In this document: positions 6,663-13,769 of the stretch, in pieces | How positions within the stretch are numbered: position 1 is the stretch's first letter | How the letters are laid out: each line of letters begins with the position of its first letter | Assembly (NCBI RefSeq): GCF_003614885.1 | Contig: NZ_QZMS01000011.1 | Span: 1 to 64,000 of the forward strand | Direction of reading: 5' to 3' | Origin: Photobacterium salinisoli | GTDB lineage: Bacteria; Pseudomonadota; Gammaproteobacteria; Enterobacterales; Vibrionaceae | Length of the DNA stretch: 64,000 nucleotides | Position numbers and translations under genes: made by a program | The notes under the pieces: generated by a model | What the model saw: the letters and a program-made list of their open reading frames with translations, nothing else | The model's database searches: none | What the model was told of the DNA's origin: nothing

Positions 6663-7187
6663 GTGGGTGGTTCTAAATCTAAATCCAATCAATCAACAAC
6701 CAACGTCAGCGGCCAGAATGCGATTCAGGGTGACAACCTGGGGATCGCAATCTCGGGTGTCAATGGCTCAACCATTAACGCGACCATGACTGACCACGGT
6801 GCGGTAGAGGCGGCGAGTGAGCTGGCCATGTCAGCGCTGGCCAATAATACCAAAACCACAGACAGAGCATTTGATTTTGGTGATAAGGCGCTCGACCGGT
6901 CTTTGGACTTTGGCGAAACCGCATTAGAGGCGAATACGGATATCGCTAAAACGGCCATGAATACACTGGCTGAATCCAACGGTGAAAACATGCAGATGTT
7001 GGCTGGTCTGGCTGGTAATCAGGCACAGCAGAACACGCAGAACCTGAACACCATGATTGAGCTGGCAAAACTCAAAGCCGATGGGGGCCAAACAGAAGTT
7101 GCAGGCGACATGAAAACCGTTGCGGTTGTCGCGTCTGTGGCTGGTGTTGGCATGTTGTTCTTAGTGTTTTTGATGCGGGGTAAATGA
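6663..7187 (+). CDS. Conserved tailless-phage structural protein with C-terminal membrane anchor, element 1
   Basis: 174 residues from a GTG start. N-terminal part Ser/Asn/Thr/Gly-rich with a TMTDHGAV segment, central long helix rich in Ala/Asn/Gln, and one membrane span near the end (VAVVASVAGVGMLFLVFLM). The protein at 16246 in element 2 has the same order and a matching TITDNGAV segment, so the two are homologous. Probably a rod-like protein held in the virion membrane under the capsid vertex. Role inferred from build and position. Confidence 0.65.
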   Translation: MGGSKSKSNQSTTNVSGQNAIQGDNLGIAISGVNGSTINATMTDHGAVEAASELAMSALANNTKTTDRAFDFGDKALDRSLDFGETALEANTDIAKTAMNTLAESNGENMQMLAGLAGNQAQQNTQNLNTMIELAKLKADGGQTEVAGDMKTVAVVASVAGVGMLFLVFLMRGK

Positions 7188-7990
7188 TCATGTTTCGTCA
7201 ATTTATGCCCGCCCGGGCAGAACGCCAATATCAGACACTAGGTGACTTCGTGTTCATCGCAAGCGCCCCTGGCCCTGTGCGTATTTCAACAGAGAACGGC
7301 TATTACATCCTCAATGTTGGTGCCCAGGTTCAGAGTGACAAACTGATTGGAACGGTCACGGTTGAGAACTGGAGTGATCTCGATGGCCAGATATCCCTGG
7401 TCTCAGGTTTTGGCCGTTACACCCCGCCTGCAGACGGGCAGAAAGTTAAAGTCACGGAAGCGCCTCCAGTGGTCATTGCTGAGGGCCAGCAGGTTGCTGT
7501 GAGTTCATTGCCTGCTGTTGAGATTGCGGCAAATCAACAAGTCGCGGTGAGTCAGATGCCTGACGTACAGCTTGCAGCTAACCAGCAGGTTGCCGTGAGC
7601 CAGCTGCCAGCCGTTCAAGTTGCGCCTGACCAACAGATTGCAGTGAGTCAGCTGCCAGCCGTCCAGGTTGCGCCTGACCAGCAGATTGCTGTGAGTCAGT
7701 TGCCAGCCGTTCAAGTTGCAGCAGATCAACAAATCAATACGCGGGCTGTATTGGCCTCGTCGGTCGTCACATCAACTCTCACCATTACAACCGGTGCTGC
7801 TGAGTTGCCTGCGAATGCGTCACGAATGCGTGTAATTGTTCGTGCAGCTGATAGCAACACACAGCCTGTGTTGATTGGTGGTGTTTTCCCGCTGAAACCA
7901 GGGGAGCGCGAAGAATTCGCGATCACCGGCGCACTGTCTTTCACTGGTTCTGACAGCGAAACAATCAATGTTATGGAGGTGCTGGCGTGA
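7184..7990 (+). CDS. Repeat-bearing spike/fibre protein, element 1
   Basis: A 268-residue beta-rich protein. Residues 1-85 and 188-268 resemble, in order, the two parts of the 175-residue protein at 15718 of element 2 (shared spacing of Gly/Val strands; QPVLIGG against QPTYIGG). Between them lies a shaft of 16-residue repeats (QQVAVSQLPAVQVAAD pattern) at residues 102, 118, 134, 150, 166 and a partial copy at 182, with a degenerate copy near 86. This looks like a vertex-attached fibre whose length varies by repeat number. Next genes encode further vertex proteins. Confidence 0.7.
   Translation: MIMFRQFMPARAERQYQTLGDFVFIASAPGPVRISTENGYYILNVGAQVQSDKLIGTVTVENWSDLDGQISLVSGFGRYTPPADGQKVKVTEAPPVVIAEGQQVAVSSLPAVEIAANQQVAVSQMPDVQLAANQQVAVSQLPAVQVAPDQQIAVSQLPAVQVAPDQQIAVSQLPAVQVAADQQINTRAVLASSVVTSTLTITTGAAELPANASRMRVIVRAADSNTQPVLIGGVFPLKPGEREEFAITGALSFTGSDSETINVMEVLA
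7487..7732 (+). repeat. 48-bp coding repeats in the fibre gene
   Basis: Five 48-base units plus a partial one, encoding 16-residue repeats. The copies that begin at residues 150 and 166 are nearly identical in DNA, which points to recent copying or slippage. Confidence 0.8.
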
Positions 7991-8637
7991 GTGTATTGAA
8001 ATCACTGCCTACGGGCAGCACCCGACAGAAAATTGAGTTCATTGCGGATGAAATGGATAAACGTTTACCCGCCACTCATATGTCATTGTTGCCAGGGCAT
8101 CCCTTGGTCGGAACTGGTTGTGTTCTGAAGGATTCTGGCGGTGCGCCTGGTTTGGTTTCCAATGCTCAGACATACCGCCGTGATCTGTGTCCATATGAGG
8201 CAGTCGGACCGTTATCACCGTTTGATTCGCCATTCGCCAAGCTCCTGGAAGGTAGCGGAATGAGCGGGAAGTACGACTTTCTGATGTTACCTGATGGCGT
8301 ATTTTCTGAAGTGACGCACATGGACGTGTCCCTTGAGGTCAACATTTCGTTTTACAGCACTGCGGGGTACAGCAATACAACGGCTGTTATTGCGGTGAAC
8401 TATTACCGGCCCGACGGTTCGTTGTATGGCACAGACACATTGCCAGTTGGCCTCAATGGGAACGAATGCGGTATGAATGTCCGGTTCCGCCGTTGTCTGC
8501 CTCGTAGTTATACGATCGGTTTGGGCCTGGCAGGTAAATCAGGGAACTACTCAATGTCAGACACTGTGAAATATCACGTCACGATGAATGTTAATGCTGT
8601 TTATAAACATCCATCATATGCGGAATGGAGCTGGTAA
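7987..8637 (+). CDS. Probable vertex/spike protein 1, element 1
   Basis: A 216-residue protein from a GTG that overlaps the previous stop. Its first 17 residues (MSVLKSLPTGSTRQKIE) are identical to those of the next gene, while the rest is different. The body is beta-rich with aromatic residues and few charges, as in receptor-binding heads. Probably one of two alternative or stacked proteins fixed by the same N-terminal peptide to the vertex base. No counterpart in element 2, which carries a collar-like protein here. Function inferred. Confidence 0.6.
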   Translation: MSVLKSLPTGSTRQKIEFIADEMDKRLPATHMSLLPGHPLVGTGCVLKDSGGAPGLVSNAQTYRRDLCPYEAVGPLSPFDSPFAKLLEGSGMSGKYDFLMLPDGVFSEVTHMDVSLEVNISFYSTAGYSNTTAVIAVNYYRPDGSLYGTDTLPVGLNGNECGMNVRFRRCLPRSYTIGLGLAGKSGNYSMSDTVKYHVTMNVNAVYKHPSYAEWSW

Positions 8638-8639
8638 AC

Positions 8640-9350
8640 ATGAGTGTATTGAAATCACTGCCTACGGGCAGTACACGGCAGAAAATTGAGCACATAGCCC
8701 GTTCAGTAGATGGATTGGCGTTTAATCCACTGCTGGAAAACATTCAATATGAGCAAATCAATTCACAAAACGGTTTGAAAATTTACCTGGTCAGTAACTT
8801 GAATACGGGACAAATCGTATTGTCGCTGCAGGAATCAGACTGGGCACATTTGGGTGTTGATAATCAGTTTGCCGATGCGGAAAACAATCAATTTATTCTG
8901 CCTGCTGCACCGCCAGAAATGGTGGATTACATCGCTAATAACTGGACGTATCCAGTATGGGCTAATCGAAAACCTGGGTTTGTTTACTATCTGATCTCAT
9001 CTCAATTTGATGTGAATTTGAATATCAGTAAATCAGATATTCCAGTGGGTAATCAAGCGGGCTTTGTTGATCATTTCAGTGCAACGCTTCTCGGTAAAAA
9101 CGACGCCGTAAACTACAGCGGAAATACTGAAAAATTGGTGACGTCACAAACCATTACCGAAGAAATGGTTAACGCCATGCAGACCCCTGTGAGCATGGTC
9201 GGCGATATCCAATATCACATGGTACCAGCAGGGACGGCGCTGAGTTTAAAGCTGAACCGAAAAAGTAAAACTGGCGGCACACTGAACGCTATCAACATCA
9301 GTGGTGACGTTAAATTACAGGTGCACGGAAAAGTAACGGTGATCGCATGA
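8640..9350 (+). CDS. Probable vertex/spike protein 2, element 1
   Basis: A 236-residue protein that shares its first 17 residues, and nearly the same DNA, with the preceding gene. The remainder is unrelated, beta-rich and Asn-rich. The start at 8640 matches that of the twin gene. The final part runs into the hydrolase gene with an ATGA overlap. Likely a receptor-binding or spike protein; known tailless phages use trimeric or pentameric spikes at the five-fold vertex. No enzyme motif seen. Confidence 0.6.
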   Translation: MSVLKSLPTGSTRQKIEHIARSVDGLAFNPLLENIQYEQINSQNGLKIYLVSNLNTGQIVLSLQESDWAHLGVDNQFADAENNQFILPAAPPEMVDYIANNWTYPVWANRKPGFVYYLISSQFDVNLNISKSDIPVGNQAGFVDHFSATLLGKNDAVNYSGNTEKLVTSQTITEEMVNAMQTPVSMVGDIQYHMVPAGTALSLKLNRKSKTGGTLNAINISGDVKLQVHGKVTVIA

Positions 9351-9829
9351 CGGGGCGGTCTCTACTGATTGCAGGCGCGGCTTTGCTGGTTGTAGGGGCC
9401 GTCGGTGTTTGGAAAAAAAAGGAGATAACAGACATGTTTGTACCTCGTGGTATCCGAAACAACAACCCGCTGAATATCGAATACAACAAAGCCAACGACT
9501 GGAAAGGCCAGACAGGCTCAGACGGCCGCTTTGCGATCTTCAGTAATCCGGCTTACGGGTTCCGTGCCGGTGCTCGCGTTCTGCGCAGCTATCAACGGCG
9601 CGGAATTGTCAGGCTGAATGACATTATCAGCACGTTTGCGCCAGCAAATGAGAACAACACCGCGCTTTACATTGAGCACGTTAGCCAGTGGACAGGCTTT
9701 GCGCCTGACAGTCTGATTGATGTGTACGACGTGAACCAGGTAACACGACTGCTGCGCGCCATGGCCCGTAAGGAAGTAGGGCACCAATACACAGACGCAG
9801 AAGTCCGTGAAGGGGTGATGCTGGCATGA
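9347..9829 (+). CDS. Virion-associated peptidoglycan hydrolase, membrane-anchored, element 1
   Basis: 160 residues. One N-terminal span (LLIAGAALLVVGAVGVW), then a conserved domain starting RGIRNNNPLNIEY and containing DGRFAIF, Tyr-Ile-Glu-His-Val-Ser and a helical end. The protein at 14582 of element 2 has the same plan (span; RGIRNNNPGNIE; DGRFVIF; YVNHVS). This domain is often annotated as structural protein P5 or lysozyme/transglycosylase-like in tailless phages. It probably opens the cell wall during entry or lysis. The glutamate in NIE is a candidate catalytic residue (inference). Confidence 0.7.
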   Translation: MTGRSLLIAGAALLVVGAVGVWKKKEITDMFVPRGIRNNNPLNIEYNKANDWKGQTGSDGRFAIFSNPAYGFRAGARVLRSYQRRGIVRLNDIISTFAPANENNTALYIEHVSQWTGFAPDSLIDVYDVNQVTRLLRAMARKEVGHQYTDAEVREGVMLA

Positions 9830-9924
9830 CCCGCGATGATGTTAAGCGTGTCGCGCTGACTGTTGCAGGCACAATTCTGGCGGCGTATGCCGTTAAATAT
9901 CTGAAAAAACTGGAGCTACTCTAA
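9826..9924 (+). CDS. 32-residue membrane peptide, element 1
   Basis: Short frame with ATGA overlap to the hydrolase gene and TAATG overlap to the holin gene. One span (VALTVAGTILAAYAV), ends in KYLKKLELL. The 121-residue protein at 14239 of element 2 lies at the same place and also starts with a span. Possibly part of the lysis set. Confidence 0.55.
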   Translation: MTRDDVKRVALTVAGTILAAYAVKYLKKLELL

Positions 9925-10136
9925 TGGAAAAATGGATTAAAGAACGTCTGGCAGAGCCATCAACGAAAAAAGGGATCGCGCTGCTTGGTGCTGGTGCAGC
10001 ACTGGCGTTAGGGCATCCCGAATTGATTACGGCCAGCGTAACCGCTGAGGGTGTTCAGTACGGTGGTATTATTGGCGCGGTTGTACCGGTTGTGCTTGGT
10101 CTATGGGAAACAGTGCGCCGTGAGTTTCAGGATTAA
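9924..10136 (+). CDS. Holin-like membrane protein, element 1
   Basis: 70 residues with two hydrophobic segments (GIALLGAGAALALG and GGIIGAVVPVVLGLW) and a charged C-terminus (ETVRREFQD). The 65-residue protein at 14045 of element 2 is clearly related (GVQLGGVIGMAVPFVVG, end in RDELKA). The shared GVQxGGxIG segment and the position after the wall hydrolase support a class II holin. Inferred function: forms membrane lesions at the end of infection. Confidence 0.7.
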   Translation: MEKWIKERLAEPSTKKGIALLGAGAALALGHPELITASVTAEGVQYGGIIGAVVPVVLGLWETVRREFQD

Positions 10137-10141
10137 CGGCT

Positions 10142-10276
10142 ATGGAGTTGGTTAACCTATTCGTCAAAATGAATGAGATGGGCCTCAGTCCGACATTAGG
10201 CGTGCTGGTTTATCTCATCTGGAAGATTGAGCGACGGGTAACGGTTCTCGAGATCAAGAGCAAATCCTATGGCTAA
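10142..10276 (+). CDS. 44-residue small phage protein, possible lysis accessory, element 1
   Basis: A short frame with one span (LGVLVYLIW) and a conserved tail WKIERRVTVLEI. Element 2 has a matching 43-residue peptide at 13910 (MGLSPT..GVL..., WKIERRITVLEI), so the gene is real. Such one-span peptides next to holins often act in lysis. Function not known. Confidence 0.7.
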   Translation: MELVNLFVKMNEMGLSPTLGVLVYLIWKIERRVTVLEIKSKSYG

Positions 10277-10418
10277 ATCAATGACCGTTAAACAGGCCGG
10301 ACGCAAAGGCGGCAACGCGACTAAACGCAAATGGAAGAATGACAAACGCTTTGCGTCTTCCATGCGTAAGAAACTCAGCGCCGCAGGCAAAAAAGGCGCT
10401 CGTAAGCGCCACGGGTAA
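10269..10418 (+). CDS. 49-residue very basic protein, element 1
   Basis: Small Lys/Arg-rich protein overlapping the previous gene by 8 bases; contains TKRKWKNDKRF and ends KKGARKRHG. No hydrophobic segment. Could be a DNA-condensing virion protein. Element 2 ends with a 28-residue basic peptide (13681) in the same place. Confidence 0.6.
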   Translation: MAKSMTVKQAGRKGGNATKRKWKNDKRFASSMRKKLSAAGKKGARKRHG

Positions 10419-10493
10419 TTCACTTGAATTTGAATCTCAAGGCAAACTGATAATTTGCAGCAGACGGTTAAAATACAAGTGCTAATTACCTAT

Positions 10494-10522
10494 TTTATGG
10501 TAAATCAGCGTTATGGTTAAAT
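10494..10522. repeat. 29-bp direct repeat, copy 2
   Basis: Identical to bases 1-29. It lies 75 bases after the last structural gene of element 1 and directly before a terminator. The distance between copies (10493 bases) is close to the genome size of this phage type. Confidence 0.75.
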
Positions 10523-10524
10523 TG

Positions 10525-10549
10525 AAGCCCCGGATTTAGGGGCTTTTTT
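10525..10549 (+). terminator. Rho-independent terminator of the element 1 late operon
   Basis: AAGCCCC (10525-10531) and GGGGCTT (10539-10545) followed by T residues. It ends the structural operon. Between here and 10757 I see only an AT-rich leader with a possible promoter and a small imperfect stem near 10640-10670. Confidence 0.85.
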
Positions 10550-10756
10550 GTGTCACAAAACTTTTAAATATATTTTATTAAAACTGATTGCCACGCTAAA
10601 GTTGTAGTACATTAGTTACAGTAAAATACTCGTGTATAGTAAGTAACAGCTCAAACTGTTTACTAAGACAGAGAGTAGGGTTGTAAGATTACTTTTAAAG
10701 CATCGTGATTTACATATGTAATTGACTTTTATGGTTTTTATTTAAGCAGGGATAGG

Positions 10757-11704
10757 TTGATGAAAATGGGTAACTTTTCGTTCTATGCGCCTATATTGGC
10801 ATTGTTTATAATCGTGGCACTTATTGGAATTAATGTTGTTTGGAAAAATGTATTATTAAAAGATGTGGTTATTGCTTATTTTGCGTTAATAGCCGCATCT
10901 GTTGCATTTTCAGTGGCTCTATTCTTTTCTTTAAAAAGTGATAAGAGTGTGAACGAAAGTAAAGTAACTAGCTATATCATACATAAAGGTGATGGAATAT
11001 CTGTTCATGATCTCAAGGTTCGTGCCCCTCGATTTAATCACAGGTTTGATGTCTATAACAGAGAGGACTTAACTCAATATTACGGAATACAAGATTCATC
11101 CTTGGTCAAAAATCTTGATTATGAAGGAAGAAATGTTTTATTTGATAAAGTTTGTGATGTGGCTAAAACTATATTAATAGGTGATTTGATACATAACTTT
11201 CCGGATTGGGACGCTCAAGATAACCCATTAAGACAAGGTGGCGGTAAAAGTTTTAGAATAGACCCTCAACATGCAGGTAAAGATACATATATATCTTCAT
11301 CTCAATTGCTTGAAGTGTGTGGGCTTAACTATCCGGAAAGTAAACTAGTATCTTTGTCTCTTAGTAATGGTATATTCTTACCTCCTCAAACGAAAGTTAA
11401 TAATTCTAAGGATGGTCTCATAATTGAAAATGAATTTGTCAAATTAGAGTTTCACTTCGACATCAATATAAATTATGAATCAAACCTTAAATTTTACGAT
11501 AATGGATACCCTTTCACCATTATGGATGGGAGTCCTCATGAGTATAATGCTTATATAATGTATTCCTCCTTGATAACCACTTATAAAAGTTACAAAGGCC
11601 ATATTAAAATGGATAGATATAAGAAATGGGCCAAAGATATAAATGAAGTTTTTTATGCCACTTTTTCAACATACCCGAGGGGGCATGATTTATATACTGG
11701 ATAA
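10757..11704 (+). CDS. Membrane-anchored protein of unknown function, cargo of element 1
   Basis: 315 residues. Two hydrophobic segments at the N-terminus (about 8-27 and 37-58), then a soluble domain of about 250 residues, likely in the cytoplasm, with no motif that I recognise; it is rich in Asn, Lys, Tyr and Ile. The gene is visibly more AT-rich than the phage genes around it, has its own leader and is closed by a bidirectional terminator, so it looks like an acquired one-gene cassette (moron). Defence or superinfection exclusion is possible but not shown. A start at 10760 or 10766 is equally possible. Confidence 0.7.
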   Translation: MMKMGNFSFYAPILALFIIVALIGINVVWKNVLLKDVVIAYFALIAASVAFSVALFFSLKSDKSVNESKVTSYIIHKGDGISVHDLKVRAPRFNHRFDVYNREDLTQYYGIQDSSLVKNLDYEGRNVLFDKVCDVAKTILIGDLIHNFPDWDAQDNPLRQGGGKSFRIDPQHAGKDTYISSSQLLEVCGLNYPESKLVSLSLSNGIFLPPQTKVNNSKDGLIIENEFVKLEFHFDININYESNLKFYDNGYPFTIMDGSPHEYNAYIMYSSLITTYKSYKGHIKMDRYKKWAKDINEVFYATFSTYPRGHDLYTG

Positions 11705-11709
11705 ATTTA

Positions 11710-11738
11710 AAGCCGGGTGAACCCCGGCCTTTTTTTTA
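11710..11738. terminator. Terminator between the cargo gene and the DUF3653-like gene
   Basis: GCCGGG (11712-11717) pairs with CCCGGC (11723-11728), followed by eight T residues on the plus strand. It ends the rightward cargo gene; the opposing gene stops next to it. Confidence 0.85.
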
Positions 11739-12122
11739 AGAACGTTTCAACCTTTTCTGATTCTTCATAATTAATCGCCAATTATCATTACTTTCGACTA
11801 TCTTCGGTATAGTTAGATCCCTTGCTGTAAACTCTCGACCTGTTGGAGTTATCAACCGTTCTCCACGGATTTGAAAACCTTGCCAAGGTTTTGATGAAGG
11901 CACAAAACCTCTGTGCTTCAAAAGTAACAGGCGTGCTTGAGCAACAGGCCATGAATGGTTGGCCATATAGCGATAAATAGACGAAACTGAACAGCCTAAG
12001 TAGCTAGCCGCCTCTTGTGGTGAATCAAACTCGTATAAAAAGATGTCGTTCAGTTGCCGTTGGATGTAACCGCATGAATACAATTCGTCCTGAAATTGAA
12101 TGTCCCGTAGGCGTTTCGACAT
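11736..12122 (-). CDS. DUF3653-like phage regulator, element 1
   Basis: 128 residues from the ATG at 12122, which has AGGT upstream; the frame is open to 12287 but there is no better start. N-terminal HTH-like part (AASYLGCSVSSIYRYMANH), then a short conserved domain with PWQGFQIRGERLITPTGREF. The gene at 12605 has the same parts (RWRGFRVDEENAVIITPEGR), so the two are paralogues. They diverge from the central dif. DUF3653 proteins are known from Vibrio prophages, presumed DNA-binding. Function inferred. Confidence 0.65.
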   Translation of the reverse strand: MSKRLRDIQFQDELYSCGYIQRQLNDIFLYEFDSPQEAASYLGCSVSSIYRYMANHSWPVAQARLLLLKHRGFVPSSKPWQGFQIRGERLITPTGREFTARDLTIPKIVESNDNWRLIMKNQKRLKRS

Positions 12123-12297
12123 GTGATGTACCTCAAAAAAATCACCAAAAAATGAAAAATGATGATTTCGAGGGCTAGAGCGCTTAGTTACGCCCAAAGC
12201 CCCCAAAAATCTGAGGTAAGCTGTCACATGTGATTGCCTGATAGGCTTTTCTCTGTTGATATTTCTCTCTTTTGTGATATTTATCAATTACATAGTC

Positions 12298-12325
12298 ATT
12301 TAACATAATCTATGTTATGCGCACT
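12298..12325. other. dif site B: intact XerD arm, TCTATG centre, intact XerC arm
   Basis: ATTTAACATAA (12298-12308), TCTATG (12309-12314) and TTATGCGCACT (12315-12325). Both arms match the gammaproteobacterial dif consensus as I remember it. This is the only complete site of the three and probably the working chromosome-dimer resolution site. It forms the junction between elements 1 and 2. Confidence 0.9.
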
Positions 12326-12604
12326 GAGCGGTGTTTTATTAACATTCAATTTGACCATTTTTGCCCATGCCCAATTCTAAAGTTTTACTATCTTGCTGTG
12401 ACTTTTTTGTCTTTTTACATCAAAAACTTACAAACTTTCATTCTGGATTTTACTCTAGAAATGGACTTTCTTTTGTCATTTAATTGCGCCGCCAAGAAAT
12501 TTAGACATTTCTGCTTTTTTGAGATCAATCGGACTAATCTTTTGTTTTGATGGAATTGATAGGAAATTTCATTCGAATCGCTTCAGAAAATGTGAGACTG
12601 ACCC

Positions 12605-13057
12605 ATGCTGCACAAAGCCTTTGTGACTCTTTTCTGGCAGGTTTTTGATGATATCAAGCCTGCAGCCGAATACTTTCACGTTCGGCCGATCACAGTTAAA
12701 CGATGGTTATCTGGATCCGTTGACGTGAATCCTATGGCTGAAAAGCTTCTAATAATCCGTGCACGCGGATATTTGCCTGATGATATTCGGTGGCGTGGTT
12801 TTCGTGTCGATGAGGAAAATGCGGTGATTATCACCCCTGAAGGCAGACGATTTAGCCCGAAAGAATTAGATTCATGGGCTGTGATATATGATCGCTATCA
12901 CGCCCTGAAGCGGATGTATGAGCTTGACTATGTGCCCGTTAGAACACATGTTGTCACTCCGATGCCATTCCGTGGTGGTCGTCGAATCCAAAACAAACAA
13001 TGCGATACATTAACAAAAGACAAAAAAAAATCGCTAAGAAAGAAAATAAAAACATGA
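12605..13057 (+). CDS. DUF3653-like phage regulator, element 2
   Basis: 150 residues. HTH-like N-terminal part (PAAEYFHVRPITVKRWLSG), then the conserved WRGFRV..ITPEGRRF segment, then a basic, Lys-rich tail. It is a paralogue of the leftward gene at 11736. It reads away from the dif site and ends facing the leftward gene at 13100. The 280 bases between dif and this gene are AT-rich with no convincing gene; the open frame 12317-12550 lacks a ribosome site. Likely a transcription regulator for the phage or its recombination (inference). Confidence 0.65.
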   Translation: MLHKAFVTLFWQVFDDIKPAAEYFHVRPITVKRWLSGSVDVNPMAEKLLIIRARGYLPDDIRWRGFRVDEENAVIITPEGRRFSPKELDSWAVIYDRYHALKRMYELDYVPVRTHVVTPMPFRGGRRIQNKQCDTLTKDKKKSLRKKIKT

Positions 13058-13099
13058 AATGGAAGAGCTTGGAAGTGAAAACTCCCAAGCTGTAAGGAC

Positions 13100-13354
13100 C
13101 TATGCAATTATGAAGTGTAATTTATTATTCATTCCTCCACCAAAACTGCATTCAACAACCCACCCATTTTGAGTAAGAGTATCTTTAATACGTTCGCTAA
13201 CTTCTAGAATCACACCGGTTGGAGTATTAGGATAGCTTAAAGGTTCATTGACATATCCGTGACTTTCAAGCTTTTCAACAAGAATGTTTAATGTCGATTC
13301 ATACTCTTTGTTGATAATTTCAATATTGTTTCTGATAAAATCACTCTTACGCAT
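13100..13354 (-). CDS. Unknown 84-residue protein, cargo of element 2
   Basis: A soluble protein with a charged helical first half and a Gly-rich CSFGGGMNN segment near the end. AAGGA lies upstream of the ATG. Not recognised. Its composition is AT-rich, like the other cargo genes near the dif site. It is followed at once by the paired gene upstream (13365), with which it probably forms a small leftward operon. Confidence 0.55.
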   Translation of the reverse strand: MRKSDFIRNNIEIINKEYESTLNILVEKLESHGYVNEPLSYPNTPTGVILEVSERIKDTLTQNGWVVECSFGGGMNNKLHFIIA

Positions 13355-13364
13355 GTCAAAGTCC

Positions 13365-13547
13365 TTATTTCCGCTTCTTGTGTTTAGTAGGATCTACAAG
13401 TTCGTATTTCTGTCCCTTCTCTGGAGTTGGTGGTAGAGGCTCTCCCTTAACTATTGTTCGTTCTTGACCAGTTTTCCCACCTCTTGGACCAACAATTTCA
13501 TATTGACCTGATTTATCAGCTATTTCACCGGGTTTCTTACTGCTCAT
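13365..13547 (-). CDS. YjzC-like small protein, cargo of element 2
   Basis: 60 residues from the ATG at 13547, which has AAGGTGA upstream; a start 9 codons earlier is also open. The sequence KPGEIADKSGQYEIVGPRGG, then a charged turn and a basic C-terminus, resembles the YjzC family: a short beta protein starting with a KPGE..SGxY pattern. Function of that family is not known. It is first in a two-gene leftward unit with 13100. The match is from memory of the pattern. Confidence 0.55.
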   Translation of the reverse strand: MSSKKPGEIADKSGQYEIVGPRGGKTGQERTIVKGEPLPPTPEKGQKYELVDPTKHKKRK

Positions 13548-13680
13548 AGTAATCACCTTTACGTTGATGGACACAATAAATATGAGGTCAAAAAATACTC
13601 AATCAAGCAAGCGCAAAGAAAAAAGAAGTTACCACCAAATAATGTTAATAATTTGACATTTTATGTTGATAAATCTTTCC

Positions 13681-13767
13681 TTATTTGGTTTTTATTACCT
13701 TCCCTCCCTTTTTATATCTATACCCTTTTTTTAATTTTCCTGTGCGTGAATTAATACCCTTTGCCAT
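13681..13767 (-). CDS. 28-residue very basic peptide, element 2
   Basis: Begins MAKGINSRTGKLKKGYRYKK and ends with Lys residues. It is the last gene of the element 2 late operon, 2 bases after its neighbour. The basic 49-residue protein at 10269 of element 1 holds the same place. Possibly binds packaged DNA. Small size lowers confidence. Confidence 0.5.
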   Translation of the reverse strand: MAKGINSRTGKLKKGYRYKKGGKVIKTK

Positions 13768-13769
13768 GT

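Larger units (their letters stand above)
103..12325 (+). mobile_element. Integrated tailless (PM2-like, double-jelly-roll) phage, element 1, bounded by dif-like sites
   Basis: The stretch between the dif-like sites at 103-130 and 12298-12325 holds a full small tailless-phage gene set read rightward: HTH regulator, putative replication initiator, packaging ATPase (3777), major capsid protein (4729), many small membrane proteins, spike/fibre genes, a membrane-anchored peptidoglycan hydrolase (9347) and a holin (9924). About 1.8 kb of cargo lies at the right end. No tail, portal, terminase or integrase gene is present. Known: PM2-like phages have roughly 10 kb genomes with an internal membrane. 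Inferred: integration by host XerCD. Confidence 0.85.

Noticed and set aside
7505..7732. 75-codon leftward frame inside the repeat fibre gene
   Set aside because: Shadow of the 48-bp coding repeats on the opposite strand.
7487..7732. Possible CRISPR-like array (regular 48-bp repeats)
   Set aside because: Repeats are contiguous, in frame and without unique spacers; they encode protein repeats.
1..10522. Treating the 29-bp repeats as attL and attR of element 1
   Set aside because: The dif-like site at 103 (17 of 17 identical to the XerD arm and centre of dif B) lies inside that interval, so dif boundaries explain the data better; kept as a finding to check.
12317..12550. Rightward open frame of 77 codons just after the central dif
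   Set aside because: AT- and Phe-rich composition typical of random frames, no ribosome site, starts within the dif site.
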